64,000 bases of DNA from Shewanella benthica KT99. GTDB taxonomy: Bacteria > Pseudomonadota > Gammaproteobacteria > Enterobacterales > Shewanellaceae. Where the stretch lies: positions 19,356-83,355 of the forward strand of contig NZ_ABIC01000016.1 of the NCBI RefSeq assembly GCF_000172075.1, given 5' to 3'. Under the pieces are notes generated by a model, which did not search any database, had not been told where the DNA came from, and worked only from the letters and a program-made list of their open reading frames with translations. The translations under genes were made by a program, and so were the position numbers. Of this stretch, positions 18,778 to 27,104 are shown in pieces; within the stretch, counting starts at the first letter, position 1; every line of letters starts with the position of its first letter.

Positions 18778-19113
18778 GTGTTATGTACTCATTGTAGTAA
18801 GACTTTTGGTGTCAATGCGGTCAAAAACCAGCGTGGTAAGGGTTTAAATGCGCAGATTCAATGTCCCCATTGTGATGCCTGGTTAGGTAAGAATCCTATT
18901 CTCACACGTTTAAAAATTGCCGCCTTTTATTCTGGAGGCGCTGCTCTAGTCTACGGTTATTTTGAGCCAGAGATGGGTAATTTAACTACACCTCTGGCCA
19001 TAGTGGCTGTGATTGTCTTACTTGTCAGTCATATGATGGATCACCTAAGAGTAACCCAAGCGCCAGAGGTTAAAGAGGTCGACGATAGTGAGCATAGGCA
19101 GAAGTATCGCTAA
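18778..19113 (+). CDS. Zinc-ribbon membrane protein of unknown function
   Basis: 111 residues starting with GTG at 18778. The N-terminus has a CxxC...CxxC zinc ribbon (LCTHCSKTF and IQCPHCDAW). Two hydrophobic helices follow (about residues 46-64 and 70-88) with a charged tail. AAAGAG lies about ten bases before the GTG. The architecture suggests a small inner-membrane protein with a cytoplasmic zinc finger. No named family was recognised. Confidence 0.75.
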   Translation: MLCTHCSKTFGVNAVKNQRGKGLNAQIQCPHCDAWLGKNPILTRLKIAAFYSGGAALVYGYFEPEMGNLTTPLAIVAVIVLLVSHMMDHLRVTQAPEVKEVDDSEHRQKYR

Positions 19114-19147
19114 CTTTTGCTGCAATATATTTTATTGAAAGCCTAAC

Positions 19148-19273
19148 TTAATTAATAACCCTAACCTGTGCTTCCAATGCGGCGTCGACATAGTAGATCC
19201 CGCCACCTATGGCGATGAAGAAAAAGGTGGTCCAAAAGATCATTTTACCGTTTTCACGTAGGAACTCTAACAT
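19148..19273 (-). CDS. 41-residue single-pass membrane protein
   Basis: A short frame on the minus strand begins MLEFLRENGKMIFWTT, continues FFFIAIGGGIYYVDAA and ends QVRVIN with TAA at 19148. It has one transmembrane helix and a good Shine-Dalgarno (AGGGGAG eight bases before the ATG). It is convergent with the zinc-ribbon gene. The size and layout recall small oxidase-type or stress membrane peptides, but no homologue was recognised. Confidence 0.6.
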   Translation of the reverse strand: MLEFLRENGKMIFWTTFFFIAIGGGIYYVDAALEAQVRVIN

Positions 19274-19603
19274 GGTGTTTACTCCCCTGATGGGTTTACG
19301 CTAGCTCAAATAGGATTAGCTTATTTAACTAATAGTGGTAATTTTAGACTTTAGAGCTTAAGTCAGTATTAATTGTGGCCTAGAATTGAGTGATGGCGAT
19401 CATATTCTATGATGATATTATTCAATTAAGATCATCAGTTATATGTGCTTTTCTCGTTACAGACTCATTTTTTCTTACATTTATTTTGTGGATTTCACCG
19501 CGTTTTATTACAATCGTAACTTGACTTAACCCTCTGTTTGCATAAAATTGGACGCGCTGTTACCTCGTCTTGATTCGGGGTAGGCTGTTAAACGGTGGTA
19601 TTC
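19274..19603. other. Divergent regulatory spacer
   Basis: AT-rich DNA between the 41-residue membrane protein gene (minus) and the putative zinc cluster (plus). It would be expected to hold promoters for both. A weak dyad TTAC-AATC-GTAA lies near 19508, but it does not match a Zur box well enough to call. Confidence 0.4.
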
Positions 19604-19888
19604 ATGGTCAGTAATAGTGTGAGACGAGGAATTGCTTTATGGCTATCAGCCATATTGATCTGCCTGTCTTTTGCCGCTTCTGTCCATAGCGTTGAGCATA
19701 TAGATCATGGTGCTCAGGGTCACTGTACCCTCTGTTTCCATAAACATCAGCTTAATAAACTCTTACCTAGTGTTCCATTTACCCTTCTAGCTGCAATTCA
19801 AACATTCGAACCTGTCGCCTATCGGGTATGTGAGCGTCTGGCGTCACATGTCAGTGTTTTCCGCAGTCGCGCTCCTCCTGTCGCGTAA
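19604..19888 (+). CDS. DUF2946-like exported protein, probable metal-linked
   Basis: 94 residues from ATG 19604 (a GTG nine bases earlier is an alternative). An N-terminal hydrophobic segment (ALWLSAILICLSFAA) is a signal or anchor. A short His/Cys cluster VEHIDHGAQGHCTLCFHKHQ follows, resembling the CxxCxxH motif of DUF2946 proteins. These occur beside copper and zinc uptake systems. Its place just before a His-rich barrel and ZnuA/ZnuB-like genes supports a metal-related role. The function is not known. Confidence 0.65.
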   Translation: MVSNSVRRGIALWLSAILICLSFAASVHSVEHIDHGAQGHCTLCFHKHQLNKLLPSVPFTLLAAIQTFEPVAYRVCERLASHVSVFRSRAPPVA

Positions 19889-20128
19889 ATCAGCTCAATC
19901 TCAGTTAACTAATTTCAATCGTAAGCTCAGTTTTGGACGGGATGACTGTACTCCTTGTACCTGTCTGACATCCAATAAAGCTATTAGGGCTAATAGGCCC
20001 TAGAGTTGAGCGTGCGTTTGTCTAGTTAACTTCAGTAATACGATTTTTTGATTTAGTCCACCTAGCACCTAATTACTTAATTAAGTATAAAAATGTTAGG
20101 GGACTTATGCTGTATTTTGGAGAAACAA

Positions 20129-21301
20129 ATGTCCGTTTTTAATAGCCGCGTATCATGCGTGGCCGCTGCATGTGCCTTTTTTACGACTTCAGTCTTCGCC
20201 GCTAATCCTACCCTGACAAACCCAGCGATCAGTGCCGTGCTCGATGGTTACTATCAAAGTACCGAACGTCCCATGAGCGAGCGCATCGAGGGTTTCGGCC
20301 TAGGGCACACCGAGTTGGCATTGAGTGCCAATATCGATGATATGTTTTACGGTAAGTTGACCTCGGTCATCGAGACTAATGCAGAGGGAACCGAACTGGG
20401 ACTGGAAGAAGCTTTCATTCAAACCTTGGCCATGCCAAATGGCTTCTCGATTCGTGCTGGCCGTTTCCTATCCGATATAGGTTACTTGAACAATCAACAT
20501 GTTCATACCGACGCCTTCTCGGACCGTCCCGGGGCATATCGTGCCTTCCTCGGCAGCCATTATTTCGATGATGGCGTGCGTTTCAACTATGTTGCCCCGA
20601 CCGATCTGTATTTGTTGTTGGGGGCGGAGGCGTTTAAGGGAGACAGTATGCGTGCAGTGGATGAGCACGGTGAGCGTCAGTTTAAGGCCTTGGGTGTCTT
20701 TACGGCTTATACCAAACTTGGTGGTGATATAGGTGCAAATGGTTCCTGGCAGGCTGGCTTAAGCTATCTTCGTAACGAGAACGGCCGCTTGACTGCGGAT
20801 GAACACGATCACGAAGAGCTGGTCAGCGAGACTGGACACGACCACAGCCACAGCGCAACTTTTACCGGTGAGAACACTTATATTGCTGATTTTGTCTATA
20901 AGTGGGCTCCCAATGGCAACTATAAATATCAACACCTGACGCTGAGCGGAGAGTACTTCAGGGTGACAGACTTTGCTCCACTCGAAGATGATCATGCTGC
21001 AGTGAGTGTCGATGATATGCAAGCTTGGTATGTGAGTAGCGTGTATCAGTTTAGTCCAAACTGGTCCGCTGGTGTACGTTATGGTGAGACCCATGTTCAG
21101 GATCGGGAAGGTGAGACGTTCCATGCTGAGAAGTTAAAGGAAACCGAGGTCAGCCTCGCCTGGCATCATAGCCACTTCTCAACCGTTCGCCTGCAATACA
21201 CCAATCAACAAGGTACGGATCACTTCGGCATCGAAGACGATAACGTGCTAACTCTTCAATATGTTATGACTCTGGGGGCTCACGGTGCGCATCAATTCTA
21301 A
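20129..21301 (+). CDS. Outer-membrane beta-barrel with His-rich loop, zinc-cluster porin
   Basis: 390 residues from ATG 20129, chosen for the GGAGA upstream; an earlier ATG at 20093 lacks one. A signal peptide ends TTSVFAA. The body alternates short aromatic/hydrophobic strands (LYLLLGAEAFKGD, 'WYVSSVYQFSPNWSAGVRYGE') and ends ALT/LQYVMTLGAHGAHQF, a barrel-type C-terminal Phe. A loop around residues 225-245 has many His and Asp residues (DEHDHEE and GHDHSHS), a plausible zinc trap. The next gene, a zinc-type binding protein, overlaps its 3' end. It is probably a zinc-specific porin rather than a TonB receptor, since no plug domain is seen. Confidence 0.78.
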   Translation: MSVFNSRVSCVAAACAFFTTSVFAANPTLTNPAISAVLDGYYQSTERPMSERIEGFGLGHTELALSANIDDMFYGKLTSVIETNAEGTELGLEEAFIQTLAMPNGFSIRAGRFLSDIGYLNNQHVHTDAFSDRPGAYRAFLGSHYFDDGVRFNYVAPTDLYLLLGAEAFKGDSMRAVDEHGERQFKALGVFTAYTKLGGDIGANGSWQAGLSYLRNENGRLTADEHDHEELVSETGHDHSHSATFTGENTYIADFVYKWAPNGNYKYQHLTLSGEYFRVTDFAPLEDDHAAVSVDDMQAWYVSSVYQFSPNWSAGVRYGETHVQDREGETFHAEKLKETEVSLAWHHSHFSTVRLQYTNQQGTDHFGIEDDNVLTLQYVMTLGAHGAHQF

Positions 21302-22199
21302 GTTAGTTAAGTCGGCGATAGCCGCAGTAGTAGTGAGTTATTCGAGCATGGCATCTGCCCAGTTAAATATCTTTGCCTGTGAGCCAGAGTACGCGGCTCT
21401 GGCAAAGGAGCTGGCACCCAATGCCAGGATCTATTCGGCGACGACCGCGATGCAAGATCCTCATCAGGTTCAAGCCAGACCGAGTCTGATCGCTAAGATG
21501 CGTCAGGCGGATATTGCTGTCTGTGCCGGCGCCGATCTGGAGATTGGTTGGCTGCCTATGCTGCAGATGAAGTCAGCTAACGCTAAGGTGCGTTCAACTG
21601 CTCAGGGGCTCTTTTATGCTGCGGAGCAGGTTGAAACCATAGATCAGCTTAAATCTGTGGATCGAAGCATGGGCGATGTTCATGCTAAGGGGAATCCACA
21701 TCTTCACTTCTCTCCGGAGCGGATGTTGAAAGTGGCTCAGGCGCTTACGCTTAAGCTCATAGCCGTCGATCCGGCCAGCAAAGCGGAATATGAGTCAGCC
21801 TTGGCTGACTTTAGTCAGAGATGGACCGCGGCTATTCCGGTTTGGCAGAAGAAAGCGGCGCCTCTGCACGGCAAGAAGGTTATCGCCTATCACTCCAGCT
21901 TCAAATACCTGTTCAATTGGGTAGGTATTGAGCAAGTTGCCGATCTGGAGCCTAAGCCTGGCTTACCACCTAGTAGCAGTCATCTTGCAAGTTTGCTGAC
22001 GCGAACGGAGGCGGGTGATGTGATGGCGATTATCGTGGCATCTTATCAGGATGAGCGTGGCGCCAATTGGCTGGGAGAGCGGGCAAACTTACCGGTTCAG
22101 GTGCTACCCATGTCGGTTGGTGGCAACGATCAGAGTCAAGACCTCTTCAGCCTCTACGACAGTGTGTTAGATCTCTTACTTAGCATAACAGCTAGCTAG
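21285..22199 (+). CDS. Zinc/manganese ABC transporter substrate-binding protein (ZnuA-like)
   Basis: 304 residues beginning at GTG 21285, overlapping the previous gene by 17 bases. A signal peptide ends SSMASA. The ZnuA/TroA cluster-9 fold is indicated by 'DPHQVQARPSLIAKMRQADIAVCAGADLEIGW', His-containing KGNPHLHFSPERM, IAYHSSFKYLF and a late acidic ligand region. The ligands His (DPHQ), His (NPHLH), His (YHSS) and a C-terminal acid fit a zinc site. It lacks the long His-rich loop of E. coli ZnuA. It is probably periplasmic and delivers zinc to the downstream permease. Confidence 0.87.
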   Translation: MRINSKLVKSAIAAVVVSYSSMASAQLNIFACEPEYAALAKELAPNARIYSATTAMQDPHQVQARPSLIAKMRQADIAVCAGADLEIGWLPMLQMKSANAKVRSTAQGLFYAAEQVETIDQLKSVDRSMGDVHAKGNPHLHFSPERMLKVAQALTLKLIAVDPASKAEYESALADFSQRWTAAIPVWQKKAAPLHGKKVIAYHSSFKYLFNWVGIEQVADLEPKPGLPPSSSHLASLLTRTEAGDVMAIIVASYQDERGANWLGERANLPVQVLPMSVGGNDQSQDLFSLYDSVLDLLLSITAS

Positions 22200-22207
22200 A
22201 GCAATTC

Positions 22208-22240
22208 GATAAGGGCAGTGGTTTATCCACTGCCCTTATC
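22208..22240 (+). other. Strong hairpin between the binding-protein and permease genes
   Basis: GATAAGGGCAGTGG, loop TTTAT, CCACTGCCCTTATC form a perfect 14-bp stem nine bases after the ZnuA-like stop. The following TTCTATTCG is only weakly U-rich, so it may be a partial terminator or an mRNA-stability element that lowers permease expression. Confidence 0.75.
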
Positions 22241-22277
22241 TTCTATTCGATTACGTTCAACAAGCGAGTATTCGCCC

Positions 22278-23075
22278 ATGTTTGATATTAATTTAATCTC
22301 AATTCTCCTGCCTGCATTAGCGGCGGGTGTGCTGGTGTTGTCGACCCATGTGTTACTCGGTCAGCAGGTGCTAAAGCGAGGCATTATTTTCATCGATCTT
22401 GCGATTGCGCAAGTGGCTGCATTGGGAGCGATTATCGCTCACCTCAATCATGATATTGAGCATCTGCCTTTCTCTAATGTGTGGATGCCGGCCCTATTTG
22501 CCCTTGCCGGAGCGGGGTTTATTGCCTGGTTATCTAAGTGTATGGCCGATGAACTCGAGGCTATAATTGGTTGTTTTTACGTGCTGTCTGCCGTCGCTGC
22601 CATGTTGCTGCTGTCCAACGATCCCCATGGGGCAGAGATGCTTAAACAGTTGTTGTCGGGGCAAATACTCTGGGTCAACTGGTCACAACTTATCTGGCCT
22701 GCTTGTGTCTCCGCGCTGGTATTAGCCGTGGTTTTCTTCAAGCCTAAGCTGCTCGAAGGCAGTGGTTTCTATATTTTGTTCGCCATAGTGATCACCTTAT
22801 CGGTCGAGTTGGTTGGAGTCTATCTGGTATTTAGTACCTTGATATTACCCGCACTCGCGGTCAATAAGTTTGGCTCTAAATATAGGCTGGGGGCTGCTTA
22901 TATGGTGGGACTGACGGGTTACATTCTTGGTTTACTGCTTTCTGCAACGCTGGATTTGCCGAGCGGCGCCGCTATAGTGGCCACGCTTGCGGTCAGTGCC
23001 ATCCTGTTTAGGCTGGTACTGAGTTTGACCAAAAAGTCCGCTCAGCAAGTCGCTATGCAGGCTAAGGTTAACTAA
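22278..23075 (+). CDS. Metal ABC transporter permease (ZnuB-like)
   Basis: 265 residues from ATG 22278. It has eight or so hydrophobic helices with the ABC-3 family features LSTHVLLGQQVLKRGIIFIDLAIAQVAALG (shown here in part: GIIFIDLAIAQVAALGA), 'ELVGVYLVFSTLILPALAV' and a C-terminal lysine-rich tail. It forms the membrane channel for zinc or manganese import. No ATPase (ZnuC) gene is present in this cluster, so it must be encoded elsewhere or be lost. A hairpin separates it from the binding-protein gene. Confidence 0.88.
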   Translation: MFDINLISILLPALAAGVLVLSTHVLLGQQVLKRGIIFIDLAIAQVAALGAIIAHLNHDIEHLPFSNVWMPALFALAGAGFIAWLSKCMADELEAIIGCFYVLSAVAAMLLLSNDPHGAEMLKQLLSGQILWVNWSQLIWPACVSALVLAVVFFKPKLLEGSGFYILFAIVITLSVELVGVYLVFSTLILPALAVNKFGSKYRLGAAYMVGLTGYILGLLLSATLDLPSGAAIVATLAVSAILFRLVLSLTKKSAQQVAMQAKVN

Positions 23076-23245
23076 AGTTAGGCTAATGCTTCTGGACGCG
23101 ATTATGCTCCTGGTCAGATAATCGCGTGTTTAGTCGGTTTGCTCTAATTGATGTATATCAGTTTCGGGCTACAAACGTAAACAAAATATTGAGTCATGTC
23201 CTCTTGCTGGCTATAATGACGCGATTAGAATCATGGGAGTATGTT

Positions 23246-23971
23246 GTGCTGTTAATCCTCAGATCGTTGATATTAGCTGTGATGCTGTTGCTAGCATTTG
23301 TTTTTGGTGGCCTTTTTTGCCTGCTTAGACCTCGTCATCGAGATAATGTACACATGTTCGCTAAAATATTTTCCTATGCCGCGCCGGTGTTAGGCATCAA
23401 GGTCATAGTGCGTAAGCCGAGTTCTGGCTTGAAAGATGAACCTTGTATTTATCTCGCCAATCACCAAAATAACTTCGATATGTTCACTCATACCGCTGCG
23501 GTGCCTAAGGGGACCGTGAGTCTGGGCAAGAAGAGTCTCGCCTGGGTGCCTTTCTTCGGTCAGATATACTGGTTATCGGGCAATATCCTCATCGACAGAA
23601 AGAACCGTAATAAAGCCTTCGAAACCATGGCGCAAACAGCCAGAAAAATTAAAGATAAGTATTTATCTATCTGGATATTTCCCGAAGGTACACGTTCCAA
23701 AGGTAAAGGCTTGCTGCCTTTCAAATCAGGTGCCTTCCATACTGCAATCGAAGCTGGTGTTTCTATGGTACCTGTATTGGCCTCGTGTCAGGGGCATATC
23801 AAGATGAATCGTTGGGACAATGGCGTGGTCATCATAGAGATGATGGAGCCTATCGAGACCAAGGGCTTGGCTAAGAATCAGGTCAAAGAGCTTTCATCAC
23901 GTATCCACGCGCTAATGTCAGCTCGGTTGACTCAGCTTAACCGGGAAGCATCGGCGTTAATGGCCAAGTAG
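23246..23971 (+). CDS. plsC: 1-acylglycerol-3-phosphate acyltransferase (PlsC family)
   Basis: 241 residues from GTG 23246, which has GGGAG seven bases upstream; the longer frame adds a non-conserved N-terminus. An N-terminal membrane helix is followed by acyltransferase blocks YLANHQNNFDMFT (NHxxxxD, catalytic), FFGQIYWLSGNILIDR, FPEGTRSKGKGLLPFKSGA and VPVLASCQG. The enzyme makes phosphatidic acid from lysophosphatidic acid at the inner membrane. Length is usual for PlsC. A terminator follows at 23995. Confidence 0.92.
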   Translation: MLLILRSLILAVMLLLAFVFGGLFCLLRPRHRDNVHMFAKIFSYAAPVLGIKVIVRKPSSGLKDEPCIYLANHQNNFDMFTHTAAVPKGTVSLGKKSLAWVPFFGQIYWLSGNILIDRKNRNKAFETMAQTARKIKDKYLSIWIFPEGTRSKGKGLLPFKSGAFHTAIEAGVSMVPVLASCQGHIKMNRWDNGVVIIEMMEPIETKGLAKNQVKELSSRIHALMSARLTQLNREASALMAK

Positions 23972-23994
23972 ACCTGGCTCGATAGTCGATAAAC

Positions 23995-24020
23995 AAGCCT
24001 CCATTGTCGGAGGCTTTTTT
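23995..24020 (+). terminator. Rho-independent terminator of plsC
   Basis: AAGCCTCC, loop ATTGTC, GGAGGCTT and T run, 24 bases after the stop. Confidence 0.9.
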
Positions 24021-24055
24021 ATGTCTGGATTAATACCTTTCCACGGGTGTTGATA

Positions 24056-24325
24056 TATACCAATTCCATTAAATGTATGCTCAATTCAGAGCTCTCTCAG
24101 GGCTTTTAATTCAAGGCGAATTGTTGAGGAAATGGTTATTCCCTTTTGAGACAATGCAACACAGAAGTAGAAGTCCTGAGAAGCTCACCTAGTGCGGGTT
24201 TAAAAACACTTTATGCTGCGCAAGTGGCTTTCGATATAGAATAACTATTAGCTTCAATCCCCTTACTTGCCTACAGCGTTTTTAACTCCCGCTGAATGAT
24301 CACTTACTTAATGGAACTGGTATTA
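24056..24325. mobile_element. MITE-like element with long imperfect terminal inverted repeats
   Basis: The left end TATACCAATTCCATTAA and right end TTAATGGAACTGGTA form inverted repeats. Similarity continues for ~33 bases (CAATTCAGAG against CATTCAGCG), and weaker pairing extends inward. It is 270 bp with no coding capacity. A partial second copy of the right end lies at 33825-33883. This is typical of a small non-autonomous transposable element. Confidence 0.7.
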
Positions 24326-24369
24326 TCTATGGTATATAATTTGCCAAGATTTTTTATTGGGAGTCATCC

Positions 24370-24795
24370 ATGTCAATTGAGCGTTTACTTAAGGCACAGA
24401 AACAAGAAAACCAAGAGATAGTCAGTGCTATTCTTGGTGACGGTTCACATCCGGATGCCAACTACACAATTGAGCATCACTTTTCGTCGACTAACTTCGA
24501 ACGCCTGGAAAAAGCGGCAGTAGATGCGTTTAAATCCGGTTTTGAAGTCAATGATGCCGAAGAGATGGAGCTGGAAGATGGCTCTGTTATCTACTGTTTC
24601 GATGCCGTCGCAAGCCATAAGCTTGAAGTTGAGCTACTCGATCAGGCTTGTGAAGCCTTATTAACGTTAGCGGCTAAGCAGAAAGTCGACTATGACGGTT
24701 GGGGTACGTATTTCATCGATGAAAACGGTGATGAGGTGCGCGATGATGAGTTTGAAGTTGAAGACTTTGAAGAAGACGATGAGACTCTTCACTAA
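24370..24795 (+). CDS. rraB: Regulator of ribonuclease E activity B
   Basis: 141 residues matching RraB over its full length: [25 protein letters not shown], '[17 protein letters not shown]' and 'YDGWGTYF', then a very acidic tail ([14 protein letters not shown]). RraB binds and inhibits the endonuclease RNase E, altering mRNA decay; the acidic C-terminus is a family feature. GGGAG precedes the ATG. It is a single gene with its own terminator, downstream of a MITE. Confidence 0.93.
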   Translation: MSIERLLKAQKQENQEIVSAILGDGSHPDANYTIEHHFSSTNFERLEKAAVDAFKSGFEVNDAEEMELEDGSVIYCFDAVASHKLEVELLDQACEALLTLAAKQKVDYDGWGTYFIDENGDEVRDDEFEVEDFEEDDETLH

Positions 24796-24823
24796 TCTGT
24801 CTGAACCCATTCGGTTAAGCTTA

Positions 24824-24846
24824 AAAAGGCCCATTATGGGCCTTTT
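24824..24846 (+). terminator. Rho-independent terminator of rraB
   Basis: AAAAAGGCCCAT directly followed by TATGGGCCTTTT; a tight stem with flanking A and T runs. Confidence 0.88.
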
Positions 24847-24879
24847 CTGTTTTTGTGACTCTATTTCTGTTTAAACCAT

Positions 24880-25845
24880 TTATGTCTTGGGCTTATAGAT
24901 CACACAATTGTTGCGCCCTGCCTTCTTGGCTTGATAAAGGGCTTGATCGGCAAATGATAACCATTGGCCACTGTTGCCTATCTGTTCTTGTAGATCGCTG
25001 ATCCCAATACTGACAGTGACCTTGATAGGCTCGCCCTCATAAATCAGTTCAGTAGTTGCAATTTTATGGCGCAAACGTTCGGCGAAGTTAAGGGCGTCTT
25101 TGGCACTGGTTTTCGCCAGCACCACAGCAAATTCTTCACCACCATATCGCCCCGCGCAATCGGTCTCACGCAGAGACTGCTTAAGCAGATGGGAGATATG
25201 TTGAATCACCTTATCACCGGCCATATGGCCATAGGTATCATTAACTTTCTTGAAATGATCGATATCGAACATGACCAGACTGGTTTTATCACCATAACGG
25301 GCGTGGCGATCGAACTCTTTCTGCATGCATATCTGCCAGTATCTGCGGTTATGCAGCTGAGTTAATCCATCGGTCTGACTCAAATGCTCTAAGCGTTCAT
25401 TGACGGCCTTTAGCTGTAACTTGTGGATGGCAACATCGGTCACATCGTAAACAATCATGCTGATGTGGGTGATCTGTCCTGTGAGCGAAGAGAGGGGTAA
25501 CAGAGTGACATTTTGGTACATAAAATCTGCTCGTCCGGTGATGGGCCGATAGTTTTTAAATTTAAACACATAGGGTCTCTGTTCCCAGCTAATGAATGCC
25601 CGGTTCTTGAGTAAGAAAACTGACTCCATCTTCTTTTTCAGCCAGTCGGCGGGAAGGTAATCGAACTGTTCAAACAGATTGGAACCCTTGATAGAGTTAG
25701 GAGAGACGCCACTATGGTTCTCCATGAAGCCATTCCAAAGCTGAATATCAAAGTTTTTATCTAATACTACCAAGCCAACTTCTATGGTTTGAACCATATC
25801 GATTAACCAGTGGAGTTCGTTCATTGCGCTTTGGTCATATGCCAT
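24880..25845 (-). CDS. PAS-GGDEF diguanylate cyclase
   Basis: 321 residues from ATG 25845; an upstream in-frame TTG at 25857 has no ribosome-binding site. The N-terminal PAS-like part (about residues 10-135) includes VVLDKNFDIQLWNG. A short coiled segment LKAVNERLEHLSQ leads to the GGDEF domain: TDGLTQLHNRRYW, MFDIDHFKKVNDTYGH, active-site RYGGEEFAVVLA and VTVSIGIS. The I-site RETD lies five residues before GGEEF, so product inhibition is likely. It makes cyclic di-GMP. The gene begins one base after the preceding REC-CheC gene stops, so the two form a sensor-output operon. Confidence 0.92.
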   Translation of the reverse strand: MAYDQSAMNELHWLIDMVQTIEVGLVVLDKNFDIQLWNGFMENHSGVSPNSIKGSNLFEQFDYLPADWLKKKMESVFLLKNRAFISWEQRPYVFKFKNYRPITGRADFMYQNVTLLPLSSLTGQITHISMIVYDVTDVAIHKLQLKAVNERLEHLSQTDGLTQLHNRRYWQICMQKEFDRHARYGDKTSLVMFDIDHFKKVNDTYGHMAGDKVIQHISHLLKQSLRETDCAGRYGGEEFAVVLAKTSAKDALNFAERLRHKIATTELIYEGEPIKVTVSIGISDLQEQIGNSGQWLSFADQALYQAKKAGRNNCVIYKPKT

Positions 25846-25858
25846 AGATAGATCCAAC

Positions 25859-26854
25859 TTAATCTAACAGATAGCCGAGCTTAGAATTGAGCGTCGGTAA
25901 TGAGTCTTCGGTAAACAGTAAGAGCAGATCACATTGGATATCATGACCTTCGATTCGATAGTTTATCTCCATGGCCAAGGTGCGAGACCACTTCTCTGAA
26001 TTATCATGAATAAGATCATTCACTGTGCAGTGACGCCCTAGTACAACGGGATGGCTTTGGCTAAATTTCATATGCAGTTGTTCGGAGATGCCATTGAGAA
26101 ATGCGCCAATCAATACGTTACCCGTATCTATCATGACCTCTATCTCGGTATTGTCATCTTCGGGGTTGGCGAGTCCCATTAATTTCGCCATATCTTTAAA
26201 GGACGAGTCATGGAACAGCAGTAAAGCCTCTCCGGCGATACCTGCACCGATAAAGCCTTGGCATAGTGCGGAAACCGTACCGTGCTCTTCGGTGGCTTTG
26301 AGGGTCATGGTCAGTTCGCTGACCTCGAGCACATTCACGTTTGGGATAGGTAATAGCACGAACACATCGAGCAACTTGGCCAGCAGGTCGGCCGCGCGTC
26401 CCATGGCGACATTGGCGACCTCTCGACAGGCGTCAAGTAGGTCGACTTCGATCATTGGGCTGTCAGCAACGCCATCGCCTAATGCAATGGTGAGAATGCC
26501 ATACTCTTGTAATATGTTACTGATAGCATCGGCGCTAACGGGTTTCTGGATAAAGTCCAGCGCACCCAGCGCCTTGACCCGTTCATGGGCTTTTATCTGA
26601 ATATCACCCGAAACGACTATGACTAGAGCGGGGAGATCTTCTTGCTTTATGGTTTGCAGTACTTCATAGCCATCCATCACAGGCATGTTGAGATCGAGAA
26701 AAACAACCTCACCTTTGCCCGCTCGAATGGCCTCGATACCTTCGGCACCATTATTTGCAAAAGTGATGTCAACGTCCCACTCTTTGGGGAGCGTTCTCGC
26801 CATCTGTTTTCTAGCGAGCGCGGAATCATCGCATATCAGTACTGGGATCGACAT
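25859..26854 (-). CDS. Response regulator with REC and CheC-like domains
   Basis: 331 residues. REC domain (about 1-120) has the acidic pocket ICDDSAL, phospho-acceptor Asp in VVFLDLNMPVMDG, and Lys in FIQKPVS. The remainder (about 135-331) resembles CheC/CheX phosphatases: DACREVANVAMG fits the (D/S)xxxExxN catalytic motif, and a second copy reads EVMIDTGNVLIG. Such proteins dephosphorylate CheY-like regulators or bind CheD. It is cotranscribed with the diguanylate cyclase downstream, which suggests a phosphorylation-to-c-di-GMP circuit. That link is inference. Confidence 0.9.
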   Translation of the reverse strand: MSIPVLICDDSALARKQMARTLPKEWDVDITFANNGAEGIEAIRAGKGEVVFLDLNMPVMDGYEVLQTIKQEDLPALVIVVSGDIQIKAHERVKALGALDFIQKPVSADAISNILQEYGILTIALGDGVADSPMIEVDLLDACREVANVAMGRAADLLAKLLDVFVLLPIPNVNVLEVSELTMTLKATEEHGTVSALCQGFIGAGIAGEALLLFHDSSFKDMAKLMGLANPEDDNTEIEVMIDTGNVLIGAFLNGISEQLHMKFSQSHPVVLGRHCTVNDLIHDNSEKWSRTLAMEINYRIEGHDIQCDLLLLFTEDSLPTLNSKLGYLLD

Positions 26855-26904
26855 TATCGTTTTAACATCCTAATCTGCCCATATATTCAAGATAATACTT
26901 ATTA

Positions 26905-26922
26905 TTGAACTCGTTTGTTCAA
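26905..26922. promoter_or_regulatory. Possible regulator binding palindrome
   Basis: TTGAAC-TCGTTT-GTTCAA has perfect 6-base arms in the region divergent between the response regulator and the enoyl-CoA hydratase remnant. The pattern is loosely like fatty-acid regulator (PsrA/FadR-type) sites, but this is not certain. Confidence 0.3.
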
Positions 26923-27104
26923 ATGATAAATTCAGAGACTTTATTATATCAATTTTTGCCTATCAGCATGAGTCCAAAGTGGAAATGCTATGTCATTTTT
27001 TTGACACCGATCAAATTTTCTTTGTATGTTATCTCTATTAGTTAAATAATCCAAATATGTTAACCTCATGCTCTGGACTGACCAGTTTAATGGTGGAGGA
27101 TAAT

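Noticed and set aside
19506..19520. Zur box before the zinc cluster
   Set aside because: The TTACAATCGTAA dyad is too short and does not match the Zur consensus.
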